The notes under the pieces: generated by a model
Database searches by the model: none
The model's input: the letters and a program-made list of their open reading frames with translations, nothing else
What the model was told of the DNA's origin: nothing
Made by a program: the position numbers and the translations under genes
Shown: positions 11,129 to 22,776 of the stretch, in pieces
How the letters are laid out: every line of letters begins with the position of its first letter
How positions within the stretch are numbered: position 1 is the first letter of the stretch
Assembly: GCA_030704615.1 (NCBI GenBank)
Contig: CM060732.1
Location: forward strand, 23,748,001 to 23,808,000
DNA: 60,000 bases
Source: Takakia lepidozioides
Lineage: Eukaryota; Streptophyta; Takakiopsida; Takakiales; Takakiaceae
Reading direction: 5' to 3'

Positions 11129-11360
11129 ACCAACAGTCAGTAGCTCAGTTGGTTAAGTGCACTGAGTGCCACCCAGATGATTCTGGGGTCAAATCTTGCT
11201 ACTGACGGGTGTGGTATGGTTCCTAGGCAGTGTCCCACTCATTCGCCTCCATGGTGTATAAATGAAAGAGGTCATTTTCTCCTCTCACTTCTAAGGGGCC
11301 TGATTTGTGAGTTGTCGCTCCCAGGTGTTTCCCTTAATTTTTTTTTTAAAAAAAGAAAAA
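11129..11360 (+). mobile_element. tRNA-derived SINE with intact target-site duplication
   Basis: The 5' part is tRNA-like, with an A-box-like tagctcagttgg at 11141-11152 and a degenerate B-box-like ggtcaaatc at 11188-11196. The body continues about 150 bases and ends in a T-run/A-run tail. The 9-mer aaacgagac occurs immediately before (11120-11128) and after (11361-11369) the element, the signature of LINE-machinery retroposition. It is a SINE rather than a tRNA gene, because the acceptor stem and anticodon arm are not conserved and the body is long. It landed just 3' of the short ORF. Confidence 0.85.
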
Positions 11361-11639
11361 AAACGAGACTATAAAACTTAGTAAATGGATAAATTGTTTG
11401 ATACTCCAATTCATCAATGCTACTGTTGATATTGATTGTGGTTTAAAAAACAGACTTAAAAACTTACGAAAAACCTGCGACAAAAATTATCCAAGTACAA
11501 TCTTTCTATACTTGAAGTTGAAAATCCAATCTGCCCCAAATGTCCAAAAAATCAAATCGGCGAAAGCCCAGCGGACACTTAAGAGGCTGTCCAAAAAGAT
11601 GTGGCAGCTTGCATTCTAGACCATGTGGTACATGGCATG

Positions 11640-11720
11640 GGCCCCACGTGGGTGCCACGTGCCCTAATATGAGAATATACTTCTGGAATGTTCTAAAGTG
11701 TAGAACGTTCTAGAGCGGGT
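11640..11720 (+). promoter_or_regulatory. G-box pair plus heat-shock-element-like cluster
   Basis: CACGTG occurs twice (11645-11650 and 11656-11661). It is followed by TTCtgGAAtgTTC (11681-11693) and GAAcgTTCtaGAG (11703-11715), each fitting the nGAAnnTTCn logic of heat-shock-factor sites with three contiguous modules. A further tagaacg lies near 11724. Such clusters drive stress-induced transcription in plant genes and in some LTR retrotransposons. A short direct repeat (tgtaccagaggca, about 11817-11850) lies downstream. The driven transcript is not identified. Confidence 0.5.
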
Positions 11721-12199
11721 CCCCTAGAACGTACTTGCCTAGTAGCTTAGCATTCTAGCACAGGCTAGAGAGGGCAGGTTGTACGAGGAGGACTGTACTA
11801 GAGCATAGGGGAGGCTGTACCAGAGGCAGGGAGTGTACCAGAGGCAAGGAGTGTATGCGAGGACCATGTAGGCGACCATGAAGCCAATGAAAGCAAAACC
11901 TTGGAGGGAGGCTCACTATCGGCGTTGGTTGTAGAGGTTGGCTGCAGCAGGTGGTGATAGGGGTTGGCTCCGTATCTAAGTTATCTGCTTCTCTGCTTCA
12001 TTTCATTGCTAAGTTCTTGGTGTGCTTGGTGACAAGGGTTGGGCACAAACATGAGGGTTATTATATTCCATTATGGCGAGTTATACGTTTTTATTATGTT
12101 ACAAGATGTGTATGTTTTTTCTACCAAAAATTACATTTGCAATGGAGTTCGTTATATTCCATTACGACGTCGTATGAGTTGACACTGAATTTCTAAATG

Positions 12200-14060
12200 A
12201 TCCGAAGCGAATATGAAGCAAATAAAAGGCGCCAATTCACATATCATTGATGTTATGTCGAAGATATAAAATTGCCCTAACAAATGATAATATGCCTAAA
12301 TATCTTGTACCTACAAATGTTGTATTAAACAAAACCATTGACTCTGTTACAAAACTGAATGAATTAGAAGAAAGATTAGTAGCTCCACGTATGGTTTCTA
12401 CCAATTGAACGTTATGGACAATATGGACTTTGTGGAAGTATAATAAATGTACCTTCTAATGGAAATGAAGCACAGTCAAATTTCAATTTTACCTTGACTA
12501 CCACACGATTGGCATACTTTTAAAGTGTCGGCTTGAATATAAATTTACATATCTATCAAGAAATGTTCGTCCATTTCTATTATGTTAGATTTGCACGATC
12601 TTCTAAAGACCCCATTATATGCGGAAGCTTGTATGACCATTCGTCCAAAGTGGGTAGGTGTATTTGCAGTTTCACAACAGATGGAGCAAAACGTCCATCA
12701 TTATAATACCAACGACTTGAAAAAACATATTGATATAAATAATACTTTTGAAGAGGTCGAAGAAAACCCAACAACATATACTTTGATTGAAAATATTCTC
12801 ATTTCTGAACAAATTCAGGTATTCCATGCCGATATATTATCTATTGCTCCTAGACAACATTTTAAGCCATTGGGTCTTTTTCAAGACCCTCATAGTGAAG
12901 AACTTAATTTTCTATTTTATACTTTGGGTTTCCAAGATCTAATCAAATTTCTTCTTCTTTTAGTTATCAAGCTATAGCACAATTGGAATTGATGCATAAA
13001 GATCATAATTTTACGACTTACATACCAAACCTTGATTCATGGAGCTACATCATCGTCTTGGATTTGTATTCGAAAAGACAAACTTAATGGTAGAAAATTA
13101 AAAACAGTAGATCTCATAAACAAACCATATTTGGATAAATTATTGCGTTCTGATCTTGCTATAGAGATTTACAAAGACTACGAACATCACTTGATTATTT
13201 GGCTCCTTTACGAAAAGAAGCATTGCAATGGTTCGTCAGTTAGAACCACCAACATTTTTTGCTACATTTACAAGTGCTGAAAGCAAATGGATTCCATTAC
13301 ATGAAACTTTGCATTCGCTTAATCATTAAAATATATATTCCTGAGAATATAAATAATTTGAAATTAAAACACGTAGCTGAATTAATAAGATCAGATCCTA
13401 TTACAAGTGCACGATATTATGATCATTGAATGGGGGCTTTTAGAAAATTATGTATGAATGGCCCATTATTTTTGGTCAATTACAAGATTTTTCTTTGTTA
13501 GTGAATTCAAAGCTGAGGAAGTGAGCATGATCATGGTATGTTATGGATAGCTAATGCACATGTTTATAGAATAGATGATAATGAAAAATAATAATTTTCT
13601 GGTGGATAAATATATAATATGTGATCATAATTTACTTACACCAAATTTAAGAGAAACTCAAATCCATAAACATAAACGTATTTGTCGAAAAAGAAATCAA
13701 GCTGTATGTCGTTTTCACTATCCGTTGTTTCCTATGGATTCAACCACTATTTAAGAACCATTTACGGACAATTTGAGCGAAACTGATAAAAAACTTTATA
13801 AAGACATAACATCACAAATATTTATGGAGATGAATAACTTGATTTGACTACAAACATTATATTCAAAGATTTTTTTTCTACATTGAATATCTGAAAAGAC
13901 GTATATGTAAATGCTTTACATAGTAGATTAAAAAAACCAACAATAGAAATAGATGGATTTTCAAGTTTATTATGGATGAAAGTAGATTTCACAAAGATGA
14001 GCCATACGTGACTAGCCGCTTGTTTTATGACAAGAAGAAACATCCCTACATCGAACTAGT
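12200..14060 (+). pseudogene. Decayed Helitron Rep/helicase N-terminal region
   Basis: Across frames on the plus strand the order of motifs follows Helitron-like N-terminal proteins. These are a LNELEERLVAPRM segment (about 12360), an NVRPF segment (about 12565), DPHSEELNF (about 12890), and QLEPPTFFATFTSAESKWIP (about 13230-13300). A DHGMLWIAN stretch (about 13530-13555) corresponds to the EFQ.RG..H.H.L.W HUH nuclease region, with the first His replaced by Asp. It continues with HKHKRICRKRNQAVCRFHYP (about 13670-13730). A dozen or more stops and frameshifts break it. The PIF1-type helicase half is not seen and the element's ends (5'-TC, 3'-CTRR hairpin) were not located. Confidence 0.68.
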
Positions 14061-14259
14061 GCAGTTGCATGATAATAAAAATATTAAAAAATATTATTGA
14101 CTGTCATATATATATATATCAATGTAAAATAAGAGCATAATCTTTTGAAAATCACAAATCCATCTAGACATCCAGACATACGGAATGCTAGAACATAAGC
14201 CTATGAGCGTCCAAAGGTTCACAGGAGCCCAGTGCCATCTCCGACAACTGTGGCGGTAT

Positions 14260-14264
14260 GATAT

Positions 14265-14297
<33 letters not shown>
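14260..14297. repeat. (AT)n microsatellite
   Basis: Nearly uninterrupted alternating A and T for about 38 bases. Shorter (TA)n runs lie near 14110 and 14660-14690. Confidence 0.9.
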
Positions 14298-14299
<2 letters not shown>

Positions 14300-14640
14300 A
14301 GAATAGGGGACAGAGGCCCTGATAAATTTTATTAATGAAGTAAGGACAAAATAATCTTACAAAGCCATGAAGGCTGAGAATTTATAATTGCGGATATGAT
14401 ATCTATCTCAATGGAGGCTAACATGACAATTAACCGTATTTCTGCAAATGGGAAAATGTAAGATGAGCCTGAAAACCCTTCCCCTGATTTAGCGAAATTG
14501 GTCATAGGATATTTGGAACAATTTGAGACCGGCACACATTCAAAGCCAAGAGGAGCGAGCAAATATACTGGAAACATCGCATCGATGTAAGACGGATAGT
14601 CGAACAACAACGTAGAGAGCAATAGCCAAAGATGATAGGA
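14300..14640 (-). other. AT-rich DNA with a possible LINE 3'-end remnant
   Basis: The text gggacagaggccctgataaa followed by ttttattaatgaag (14308-14341) resembles a segment at about 28974-29000. Read on the minus strand it ends in a tttaataaaatttatcagggcc-like string typical of plant LINE 3' ends. An open frame on the minus strand (14332-14652) has no recognisable domain. Confidence 0.25.
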
Positions 14641-15016
14641 GAATGTGGACATTGATTTTATTTATATATATATATATACATATATATATAGCCGGATCAA
14701 TCATGGGAGGAAACCATTGTTGTCAAACAACACGGTTGACCCCCCCTCTTTCGCACATCTTGCATTCATCCCCCAAATAATTATATATACATATATATAT
14801 AGTTTGTGGTTTTTTGGAAGAATGTGCATAGTTGTAATAGAGAAGTGATACAGGTGACCATTGATTACCATTGTTTCTCCCCTTCTCTTGAACTTCTCTA
14901 AAAGATGGAAACGACTCAGATAGACAAGACAAATAGATGTACAAATTAAAAATGGACTTTTAAGAAGGTGATCTAGGATATTTCGGAGTTTTTGGTTCTT
15001 TAATTCCATTAAGAAT

Positions 15017-15314
15017 GCCTCTCATTTTAAGATAATAGGGTCTTCAATGGGCACGTGCGATGTGGCCGGTGAGCCCCGCACACGGACGCCCGGCTCCCCA
15101 GCACCCTGCCCGCCGTTGCCGCGCGGCCAGTCCCCCGCCCATGAGTCCGCTGCCCTCCAGTCTGCTAGTCCGTTGCTGGCCAGTCCGCTGCCCAGCAGTC
15201 TGCCAGTCCGCCAGTCTGCCCGCTAGTCCGCTGCCAATCCAGTCCGCTGATGGCGCAGGATCGCCACCGTCCATTCCCGTAACCCATCCGAGCCCTCCAT
15301 TTTTAGGGCTGCAA
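15017..15314 (+). repeat. MULE left terminal inverted repeat
   Basis: The outer 90 bases match the right terminus at all but a few positions. The inner part is an array of about 10-12-bp units built on cagtcygctg (15128-15245), followed by a unique segment ending ttttagggctgcaa, which also matches the right end. It lacks a GC-rich segment of some 50-60 bases present in the right copy. Confidence 0.88.
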
Positions 15315-15456
15315 TTCAAACCTGCATCCCTGCCGCCTGCCACTTGCCAGCAGCCGTGAACGTGCGCACTGTTCTCCTGGCACGTTGTCGATCGTGTCCT
15401 GTACTGCGGCGCGTTTCTTGCATGTTCAGAAGCGTGTCCTTTGTACTGTATAGGGC

Positions 15457-18400
15457 ATGGACGTGGAAGCAAAACCCGATGATATACTGATCACGGAAAG
15501 CCCGCTTATACGGCCTCTTCGACAATGTTTGCAAACAGCAAAACCAGGACCCTTCAACATGAAGGATCTCCATTGGAAGAGTGAGACGCAATATATGGGT
15601 TTATGGGTGTGCGAGTGAATGTTGAAAAGGCCTGCATACCTTGGGATAGAGTTGGTGACTTTGTCCTGGGAGAGGAGAGTTTGGAGGACTACCCCACTCA
15701 GTTTTGGGTGAATGTCCATTCTAAAGTGGAACCCGGCTCGCGAAAAGCACCCAGAGCCAACACATTTCTGTCCAGTATTATGTGTGCACCATCCTCAGTC
15801 CTTTTGACGTTTCATTGCATGTCTCTTGCCATTTTTTTGTTTCACGAGTTCTCTGATTTTATGCTTCCTCAAGTCGTTGGATATTGATTTTAGAATTTTC
15901 TGTCCAGGTATCAATGCTACTACAGTCCTGATGACAAGCGCACCAACAAGGCAATAGTGGAGGATCCAAAACAAAAGCGTGGAGGACCTCTTGTGGGTGC
16001 TGGAACATCTTGCCCTCATAAAGGCCCAATGAGCAAGAAGTCGGAGTATGGAGAGTCTTACAAGCGTGGTTGTCAATGCTGTTTCAAGGTCCAGCAATGC
16101 TATCTCGCCCCTGACATCTGTGTCCTCACGTACTACAACAACGTGGAGCATACAGATGCGCAAGGAAAACCCTCGCATGGGAAGTTCGCAGAGTTCAGGA
16201 ACACCCGCCACGCCTATGCACCACACATTAGCGAGGAATTGAAAGCCTGGGTCATCGAGTGTTTGTGCCGAGGCCTGTCGGTCGCCCAAATCATGATGGA
16301 GCATAAAGAGCACGTGATGAACAACACCGGCTTGGGCGATGCATGGACCCGCGATGATTTCTTGTTGGAGCAAGATGTTCGCAACCTTGCCAAGAAACGT
16401 GCGTGACAAACCTTCAAAAAGCACGCCGATGATGCGGAGAGTGTGCGCATGTGGAGAGACCAGAATCCTGCGTCTGTTTTTTTCTATCAAGAGGAGAAAT
16501 TAGAGCCAACATTCGAGCATTTTGATGGAGATTTGACATTCACTATTGGCATACAAACTCCGTGGCAGAAACGACGAATGCTGGAACTAGGACATGACCG
16601 TATCGTTGCATGTGATACAACCTTTGGGACAAATCATGACAAGGTACTATTCGAACAATTCCATGGACTTGTACGAGCATGATAGCATAGTACCATGCAA
16701 CATTCACATAAAATTTGGTGTGCTGACCATTTCTGTATGTTTTCATGTGTACGTTGCGGAAGACCGAGGGGCAGACCCATTGTGAACCGCTGCAGACCTC
16801 ATCATTCTTATGAAGTCTTCTCGTGCAGAACTGAGCGGAATTTGCATGCTCTGACCATCTTACATTGTGCAACAGTTCCCATTGTACACGTTGATGGTCT
16901 TCGATGAGTGGTTGAACAGTATACCAGTTGTCTATGTCCTATCCGCGAGGAATCGGACAAGAGACCTGGTTCCGTGGATGAGAGCCTTGCGCGATTAACT
17001 CCTCGCAGATTTGCCGAGCTGGCGACCCAATGCCTTCATTGTGGACGATGCCGAAAGAAATCAACGCTATTCGGTAAGTCTGTTGGTCCACAGCATCGGT
17101 CCATTGTCGAGGTCCACTGCAGCAGTCCATTGCTACAGTCCACTGGCAGACTCCTGTGGCGAAACCCAATGGCAGTTCGCTGGCAAATCCACTGGTAGTC
17201 CGCTGTCAAGTCCGCTCATCAGTCCCTGGCAAGTCCGATGGCAGTCCCGGCAAGTCCGCTCGGCAGTCCGCTGGCAAGTCCGCTGGCAAGTCCACTCAGC
17301 AGTCCCTAGGGTCGGCCGTCCGCTGCCAAGTCCACTCGGCAGTCCCTGGCAAGTCCGCTCGGCAGTCCGCTGTGGCAGTCCAATGGGGCAGTCCGCTGAT
17401 GCAGTCCGCTGCCCTAGTCCTAGCTAGGGGAAGTCCAATGGGGAAGTCCACTGGGTAGTCCAATGGGGTTATTCTAGCACATCAACGTCATGGCATTGTA
17501 CTGTCCACTGGGCGAGTCCAGTGGCTCTGCCCGCTGATACAGGTCGCTGTTACAGTCCACTCCGGCAGTCCACCATTGCAGTCCGATCCCAAGACTCTAA
17601 TGTGTACCATGTGTGTTGTGCAGAATTGTTTTTGAAGGAGTACTCATTTTCCTCTGCCTTTGGCATGTCCACAAGGCATGGGTGAAGCAATCATGCAAGA
17701 AAACGAAGGATCCGGTGACCGCTGTAAACTTGTTGAAGGATATGGGAGGCCTCATGTATTGTAGAGGGGGACCACGCAACGAGAAAAGAGCGCTTCGATG
17801 GGTTGCAAGGAGAATCCGTCGTATGAGGTCAAAATACCCAAAAGGACATGAATTTCTTGACTATATCGAATAGTACTGGAAGCCCAAAATAGCAATGTGG
17901 TGTACAACAGCCCGCCATGTCCCTCATGCGAGCCAAGATACAAACGCAAGCATTGAGGCATACCATGGAAATATGAAGGCAAGACTTGCCATGGGGAAAG
18001 GCAAGATGAGTGGTCGTAGAGTGGACTGGCTTATATGGGAACTCACTGGCCGTGTGCTAACACACTACTGGTACGCAATCCATTTGAAGACCCACGGGTT
18101 CATAAGAAATGACAAACACGAAAAGTACATATCCAGTTCTATACTTGCGGCAAGAGACATTCCTGCTGAGAGTGTTACTCTTCCCTTGGGTCCTGGTGAA
18201 CCAGAGTCCACGTTTCAACCACCCCGGCACAACATACATTGTTTACAATCCTGATTGCGATTGGGGTTGTTGCACGTGCCCATGGGCAATGAAGGGAAAC
18301 TTATGCAAACATCAGGTCCGTGTCCTGAAGATGCTTCACCCTGACCTGCAGGATGGCCTCCTTGTGCGCGCTTGTGGCACGGCGCTGGGAACCATTCATG

Positions 18401-18865
18401 GAGGATTACCTAACTTGCTCTTGGGCAATGGTGCCGGCGGCAACGACGAATCCAATCAGTTCATGGAAAGACATCCTCCGGACGACTTCCCGTACGACAA
18501 GGCACCTCTGGAGGTCTCAGCCTCAATGGAACAAGAATTCGCGGACATACTTTGCATTGTAGGTGATGACAAATACCTGGAGGCACATGCCCGATCTGCT
18601 CTGCAGAGGGCAGCTCGTTGATATCCTGGCGAAAAGTGCGGCTGGAATGTTGCATCCTGCGGCAGCGAAGGCTTTCCGTCCTCTGAACGACAACAACAAC
18701 ATGTCTCTGAAAAAGAGACGAGATTTCGTGGAGGCCTGGAAAGCCCGGCCTAGGGTTTTGCGGAGAACCAGCAAGAAGGTGTCTGCACCTGCACCTGCCA
18801 CACATATATACTCAAAAATTCGCAAGGTTTTAGGTCGTGTAGATGTCATGAAGAAGACAATATAA
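15457..18865 (+). pseudogene. MULE transposase (mudrA-type), decayed, spliced
   Basis: From ATG 15457 the plus strand encodes an N-terminal region and a Cys-rich putative DNA-binding part (SYKRGCQCCFKVQQC, about 16058-16102). A MULE DDE core follows: first Asp in CDTTFGTN (about 16609-16632), second in FIVDDAERN (about 17036-17062), the LCLWHVHKAW segment (about 17655), and the Glu-bearing NASIEAYHGNMK (about 17946-17981). A SWIM zinc finger CTCPWAMKGNLCKH lies at about 18270-18312. Introns include 17074-17623 (GT-AG, filled with repeats). Lesions are in-frame stops at about 16404, 17002 and 17871, and frameshifts near 15600, 18205 and 18605. The enzyme would cut and join the terminal inverted repeats; this copy cannot make it. 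It converges on the ULP-like gene, as mudrA does on mudrB in maize MuDR. Confidence 0.8.
17085..17590 (+). repeat. CAGTCCGCTG-type tandem array within a transposase intron
   Basis: Dozens of imperfect 10-20-bp units (agtccgctggca, agtccactcggc, cagtccctggca) fill almost the whole intron 17074-17623. Orientation is the same as in the left terminal repeat. The array keeps a GT donor and an AG acceptor at its edges, so the intron has been built up or replaced by the repeat. Confidence 0.8.
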
Positions 18866-18939
18866 GTCTGCAATGCATCGAAAAGAGACAAGGTTTCACG
18901 TCGTGTAGGTGTCACGAAGAAGACAATATAAGTCTGCAA

Positions 18940-19340
18940 TTCCTCTGGTAGCATTGTCCCTTTCTGAAATACAAGTCTGCAATGGACTAATGCACAGTCT
19001 CCCAATGGACTCCTCCAGTCTCCCAACTGACTCCCACACAGTCTCCCAAGCATAGTCTCCCAACGGACTCATGCACAATCTCCCAACAGAGTCACAGTCA
19101 ACAGACTGCCAGCGCCAGTAAGCCAATCTGCTGGTCAGTCTGCTGTCCACTCCAAAAATCTGCTCACCACACTTCCACCTCATCCCTGCAACTCTTCCAG
19201 CAGACTGCTGGACAGACTAAGTCTCAAGCAGACTCATCCAGAACAACAGACTCAAAATGGACAGGCTCCAGTGGACTACCTCCCTAACGACTCATGCCAA
19301 TCCAGCGTCCTAGTGGACTCATGGACATGGTGCCTACCAG
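18940..19340 (+). repeat. Spacer between the convergent genes, gactc/cagactg repeat field
   Basis: Between the transposase end and the ULP-like gene end the DNA is composed of units such as caatggactc, agtctcccaa and cagactg in mixed order. A 40-bp segment ending in aagacaatataagtctgcaat occurs twice in tandem (about 18825-18880 and 18890-18942). No gene is seen here. Confidence 0.65.
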
Positions 19341-21365
19341 ACTAGGTACCAGACCCACTAGTCCTAGCCTCGGCAGCGTACTGCTCGCACATTCAAGCTC
19401 AGCAGACTCGGGTGCACAGTGCATGGAAAAATTGACACCATTATGTCCATTGAGTTTAGTGACAACATTACAAAACATGCCCGCACCCACAGTACACAAA
19501 AGTGCTCATCACCACTGGAATAGTAAGCGAAAAGACTCGCATTTTTTATTTTGGTACATAGACTTCATAGGACAAGTACATCATACTCATGAGAGCAGTT
19601 TCTCTACATTGTCCAACCCCCGCACGATATACTGGGCACACTGCATTCGCTGCCCAAGTGCAAACTTGAAAGTAAACCAGTCCTTCGTGAAAGGTGTTCC
19701 TCTCTCTGGCTTTGTAGTCTTGGAGACATTTGCTCTGACTTTTACCCACTCATAAAACACTTGAATGAATGACATGACATAAAAGCCACACTCTCAGCTG
19801 AATGGTTGCTGGGGCATATCAGGCGCGTGGAACTGAAATGCTTGGACAATCTCATGCTACTCCGGCGAATCCATCGAGTACCCTAAGCACTCAGCATGAA
19901 GCTTCCGAATCCACCCTAGAACAAAGAGACATTTATGCGAGTCCCTGATAGAGTTCAAGTGAGTGTAACAGCCCTTGCGGAGGTCGATGATACAAACACT
20001 CCAGTGCCCCCTGCAATGGCGTCATTGCATAATCATGATGGGCAGACTCAGCAGACTGACACTTAGCAGACCGACCACTCAGCAGACTCAGCACTCAGCA
20101 GACTCAATGTTCAAACCCAGTCTATTGCACAAATACAGAGGTCAACTTAATCGCTCAGAGTCAAGACGACACTGCGAAACCAGACTATGACTCAGGAGAC
20201 AGTCTCAGCAGACTCGGAAGAGTTCTTACTCGTCCCCAATTGGCACCAAAATGAAATCACACTGTTTCAAGTCCTTGCCCAGTTGTTCAGTGCTGAGGCA
20301 ACCTTTCAAGACCTCCAGAAGGTTTTCACGTTGCCCCACCCCCAATGACTTCAACACCGTCCACGTTGACGTTGGAAGAACAGCAATAGTGTTGGTGAAC
20401 GCAGCCTCAACCGACTTCTCATAGAATCAACACCACAGCTCCAGGAGTCTATCTGTGTACTCCGACTCAACCTTCTGGAGCGCCTTTATGTCATCCGGCG
20501 ACAATCCGCATTCAAACCGTGGGTCCCCTTCAAAAAAACATCAGCATGGAATTACCCGCCTTGACGTGCAGGGCATGTGCTTTGCCAAACCGAGCACCCA
20601 TCCTGCACAGAGCAGACCATCCTTCGGGAAGCCTCATGTACTGAACAGACTGACGTCAACATGGTACCAAACACTCTACAGGCTGAACAGTTCATCAGAC
20701 TGACAAGACTAACCACAACAGACAATGATGAAACCAACAGCAGACTGACCAGCGTGCAGACTGACCACAACAGAGCGCAAAGCACTTAACGACAAAGACA
20801 GACGAGGAGACTGAGCACAGTACTCACCTGTGCTGCTCCAAGAAACGACCCACATCTTTGTCCATGTCCAAGGCCAGCTTGCGGTTCTTGTTCATAAAGA
20901 CGCCAGACTTTTTCTTCGCCGGTCTCTTGGTACTCAGGACCCTCCTCGACCTCCTCAGCATGGTCCACGACAGTCCGCTTCTTGGCTTTGCCTCTTCCCT
21001 GGGAAGCAGGGACAGCTGTAGGCAGGCTGGATAGAGCAGACAAACGCAGCGCTGTCGCCCTACTTCGCAACAGAGGCTGGTCAGCAGGTTTGTTTACACT
21101 TGCTGGACCTGTCTTTGCAGCTTTGTGGGTCGCATGCGTAGAACTGACCCGCGCATCGAGGGGCGTGCTCACCCCCACACCTTTCTTGGTTGTCGATCCC
21201 ACGTTTGCAGCATGGGCGGAAGATGTCATGTCCTCAGAAGTAGACAGTCTGCCGACGGAGGGACGAACATCCTGTGAGGATACCGAGCAAAATGGCAAAT
21301 TAGCCCAATTTCACAATGTGCTAAAACATAAACAACAGTGCTGAAAGAGGAAATGGCACAACCTG

Positions 21366-22776
21366 CCCAGGGGTGAGGGAGCAGACTCCATGTAATCTAG
21401 CGCTATACCAGACGGTGTCTGCGCCGCATGTGGTTCATTGTCAGTGTGCCTGCCAGAATGTTCAGTCTGTTGCTCAATGTGGGCAGTCTGCTCGGCCGTC
21501 GGTTCTTCGTCAGTCCTTTCGTCTGTGAACTGTGCAGTCTGCTGGCAACTCTGCGGTTCAGTCTCTTCCTCAATGTGGGCAGTGTGCTCGGTGGCAGGTT
21601 GGTCGTCAGTCCTTCCCTCTGTGAAGTGTGCAGTGTGCTGGTCAGGCCGTGCCGTCTGCCGCTCCGAGCCATCCTGGTCACTCCTTCCATCTATGACCTG
21701 TGCAGTCTGCTGGTTAGTCTGCGGTTCAGTCTGCTCATCAATGAAGACAGTATGCTACCCCGCCACAGGTTGTTCGGCAGTCCTTCCATGTGTCCACTGT
21801 TCAGTGTGCTGGTCAGTCTGGTAGACAGCCGGCTGGGTGTTTGGATCTCCATGGACTTGGGAAACATCAAGAACATGTATGGAAGACCCACCGGCAATTG
21901 CTTCCTCAGACTCTTCTGTAAGATCTATGATACGGTTTTGCATTCTTAGATTGAGTTCGGTCATCATGTAAGACTCATCTATGGCTTTCGCCACTGAGCG
22001 CACGAAAACGGGACTAAGCTGGAAGGTCATAGAAGGCAGGCCACGAGGAGCTGGATAAGAATGCTTTACCGGTGACCTGATGACGTCGTCAGTGAATGTG
22101 CCTGGGAGAAAAGTGGACTCGGTCAAAACACTCATACTGGCAGATTCAAAAACATGTTGTTGGGAACTCAGCAGAAATTCGTCCACAGGGTCCCGGTGAG
22201 GCCAGCGCATCCGAGTCTGTTGCACAATCCAGGGAACAGACTGGCTGTTAGTCTCCTGGATAGTCTGCTCGGCCATCTGCTGAGTGGATTCACCAGTGTG
22301 CTGCACAGTCTGCTGAGGGACAATCTGCTGGCTGGATTCGTCGGTCTGTTGCACGGTCTGCTGAGGGGCAATCTGCTGGCTGGATTCGTCGGTCTGCTGC
22401 ACAGTCTGCTGAGGGGCAATCTGCTGGCTGGATTCGTCGGTCTGCTGTACAGTCTGCTGAGGGGCAGTCTGGTGGCAATGTTTGTTGGTCTGCTGCACAG
22501 TCGGCTGAGGGGCAGTCTGTTGGCCGGTTTGTTCTCCGGTCTGCTGCAAAGTCTGCAAAGTTTGCTGCCCGCTCAGTACTGTTTGCACATACTGAGTATG
22601 TGTGTGCGGGGCAGTCTGCCCACATGTGTCGTGGGGAATATGTTGTTGGACATTCTTGTGGCCAGTCTGCTGGACAGTCTTCCGAACTCCTTGTAAAGCC
22701 AGGACAAGGTCCCTTGCACCTCTGGCAAAAGAGTCGAAAGCAGCCTGCACTTGCTTGTCTCCCAGATCAACTCGCC
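21366..22776 (-). other. Exon whose protein is written by the repeat (Q/T-rich domain)
   Basis: The exon stays open for about 470 codons on the minus strand apart from one TAG at about 21755. Because cagact reads Gln-Thr in this frame, the product is dominated by QQT, EQT, AQT and HTA tripeptides. It lies between the 23510-22867 exon (unknown, beginning REINPHLDWHNELHQIV) and the protease exons. The retained frame suggests the repeat spread while the protein was still under some constraint. Alternatively the motif simply lacks stops in this frame. Confidence 0.6.
22290..22520 (-). repeat. 57-bp tandem repeat encoding a 19-residue unit
   Basis: About four consecutive copies of a 57-bp unit (cagtctgctgaggggcaatc plus tgctggctggattcgtcggt and so on). 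In the exon frame it reads QQTVQQTDESSQQIAPQ repeated. Copies are nearly identical, so the array is recent. Confidence 0.85.

Noticed and set aside
11139-11212. Possible tRNA gene
   Set aside because: A-box-like and B-box-like boxes are present, but there is no closing acceptor stem, and the segment is the head of a SINE with tail and target duplication.
15044-15472. GC-rich open frames in both strands at the MULE left end, and their counterparts at 27019-27434
   Set aside because: They lie in the terminal inverted repeats, occur on both strands, and encode only repeat-derived Ala/Arg/Gly/Pro text.
21428-22700. Long plus-strand Cys/Leu/Val-rich frames at 21428-21949 and 22154-22696
   Set aside because: They are the antisense reading of the cagactg-rich exon; the repetitive composition (SLL, CSV, SVC) follows from the repeat, and the minus strand has the splice-consistent gene.
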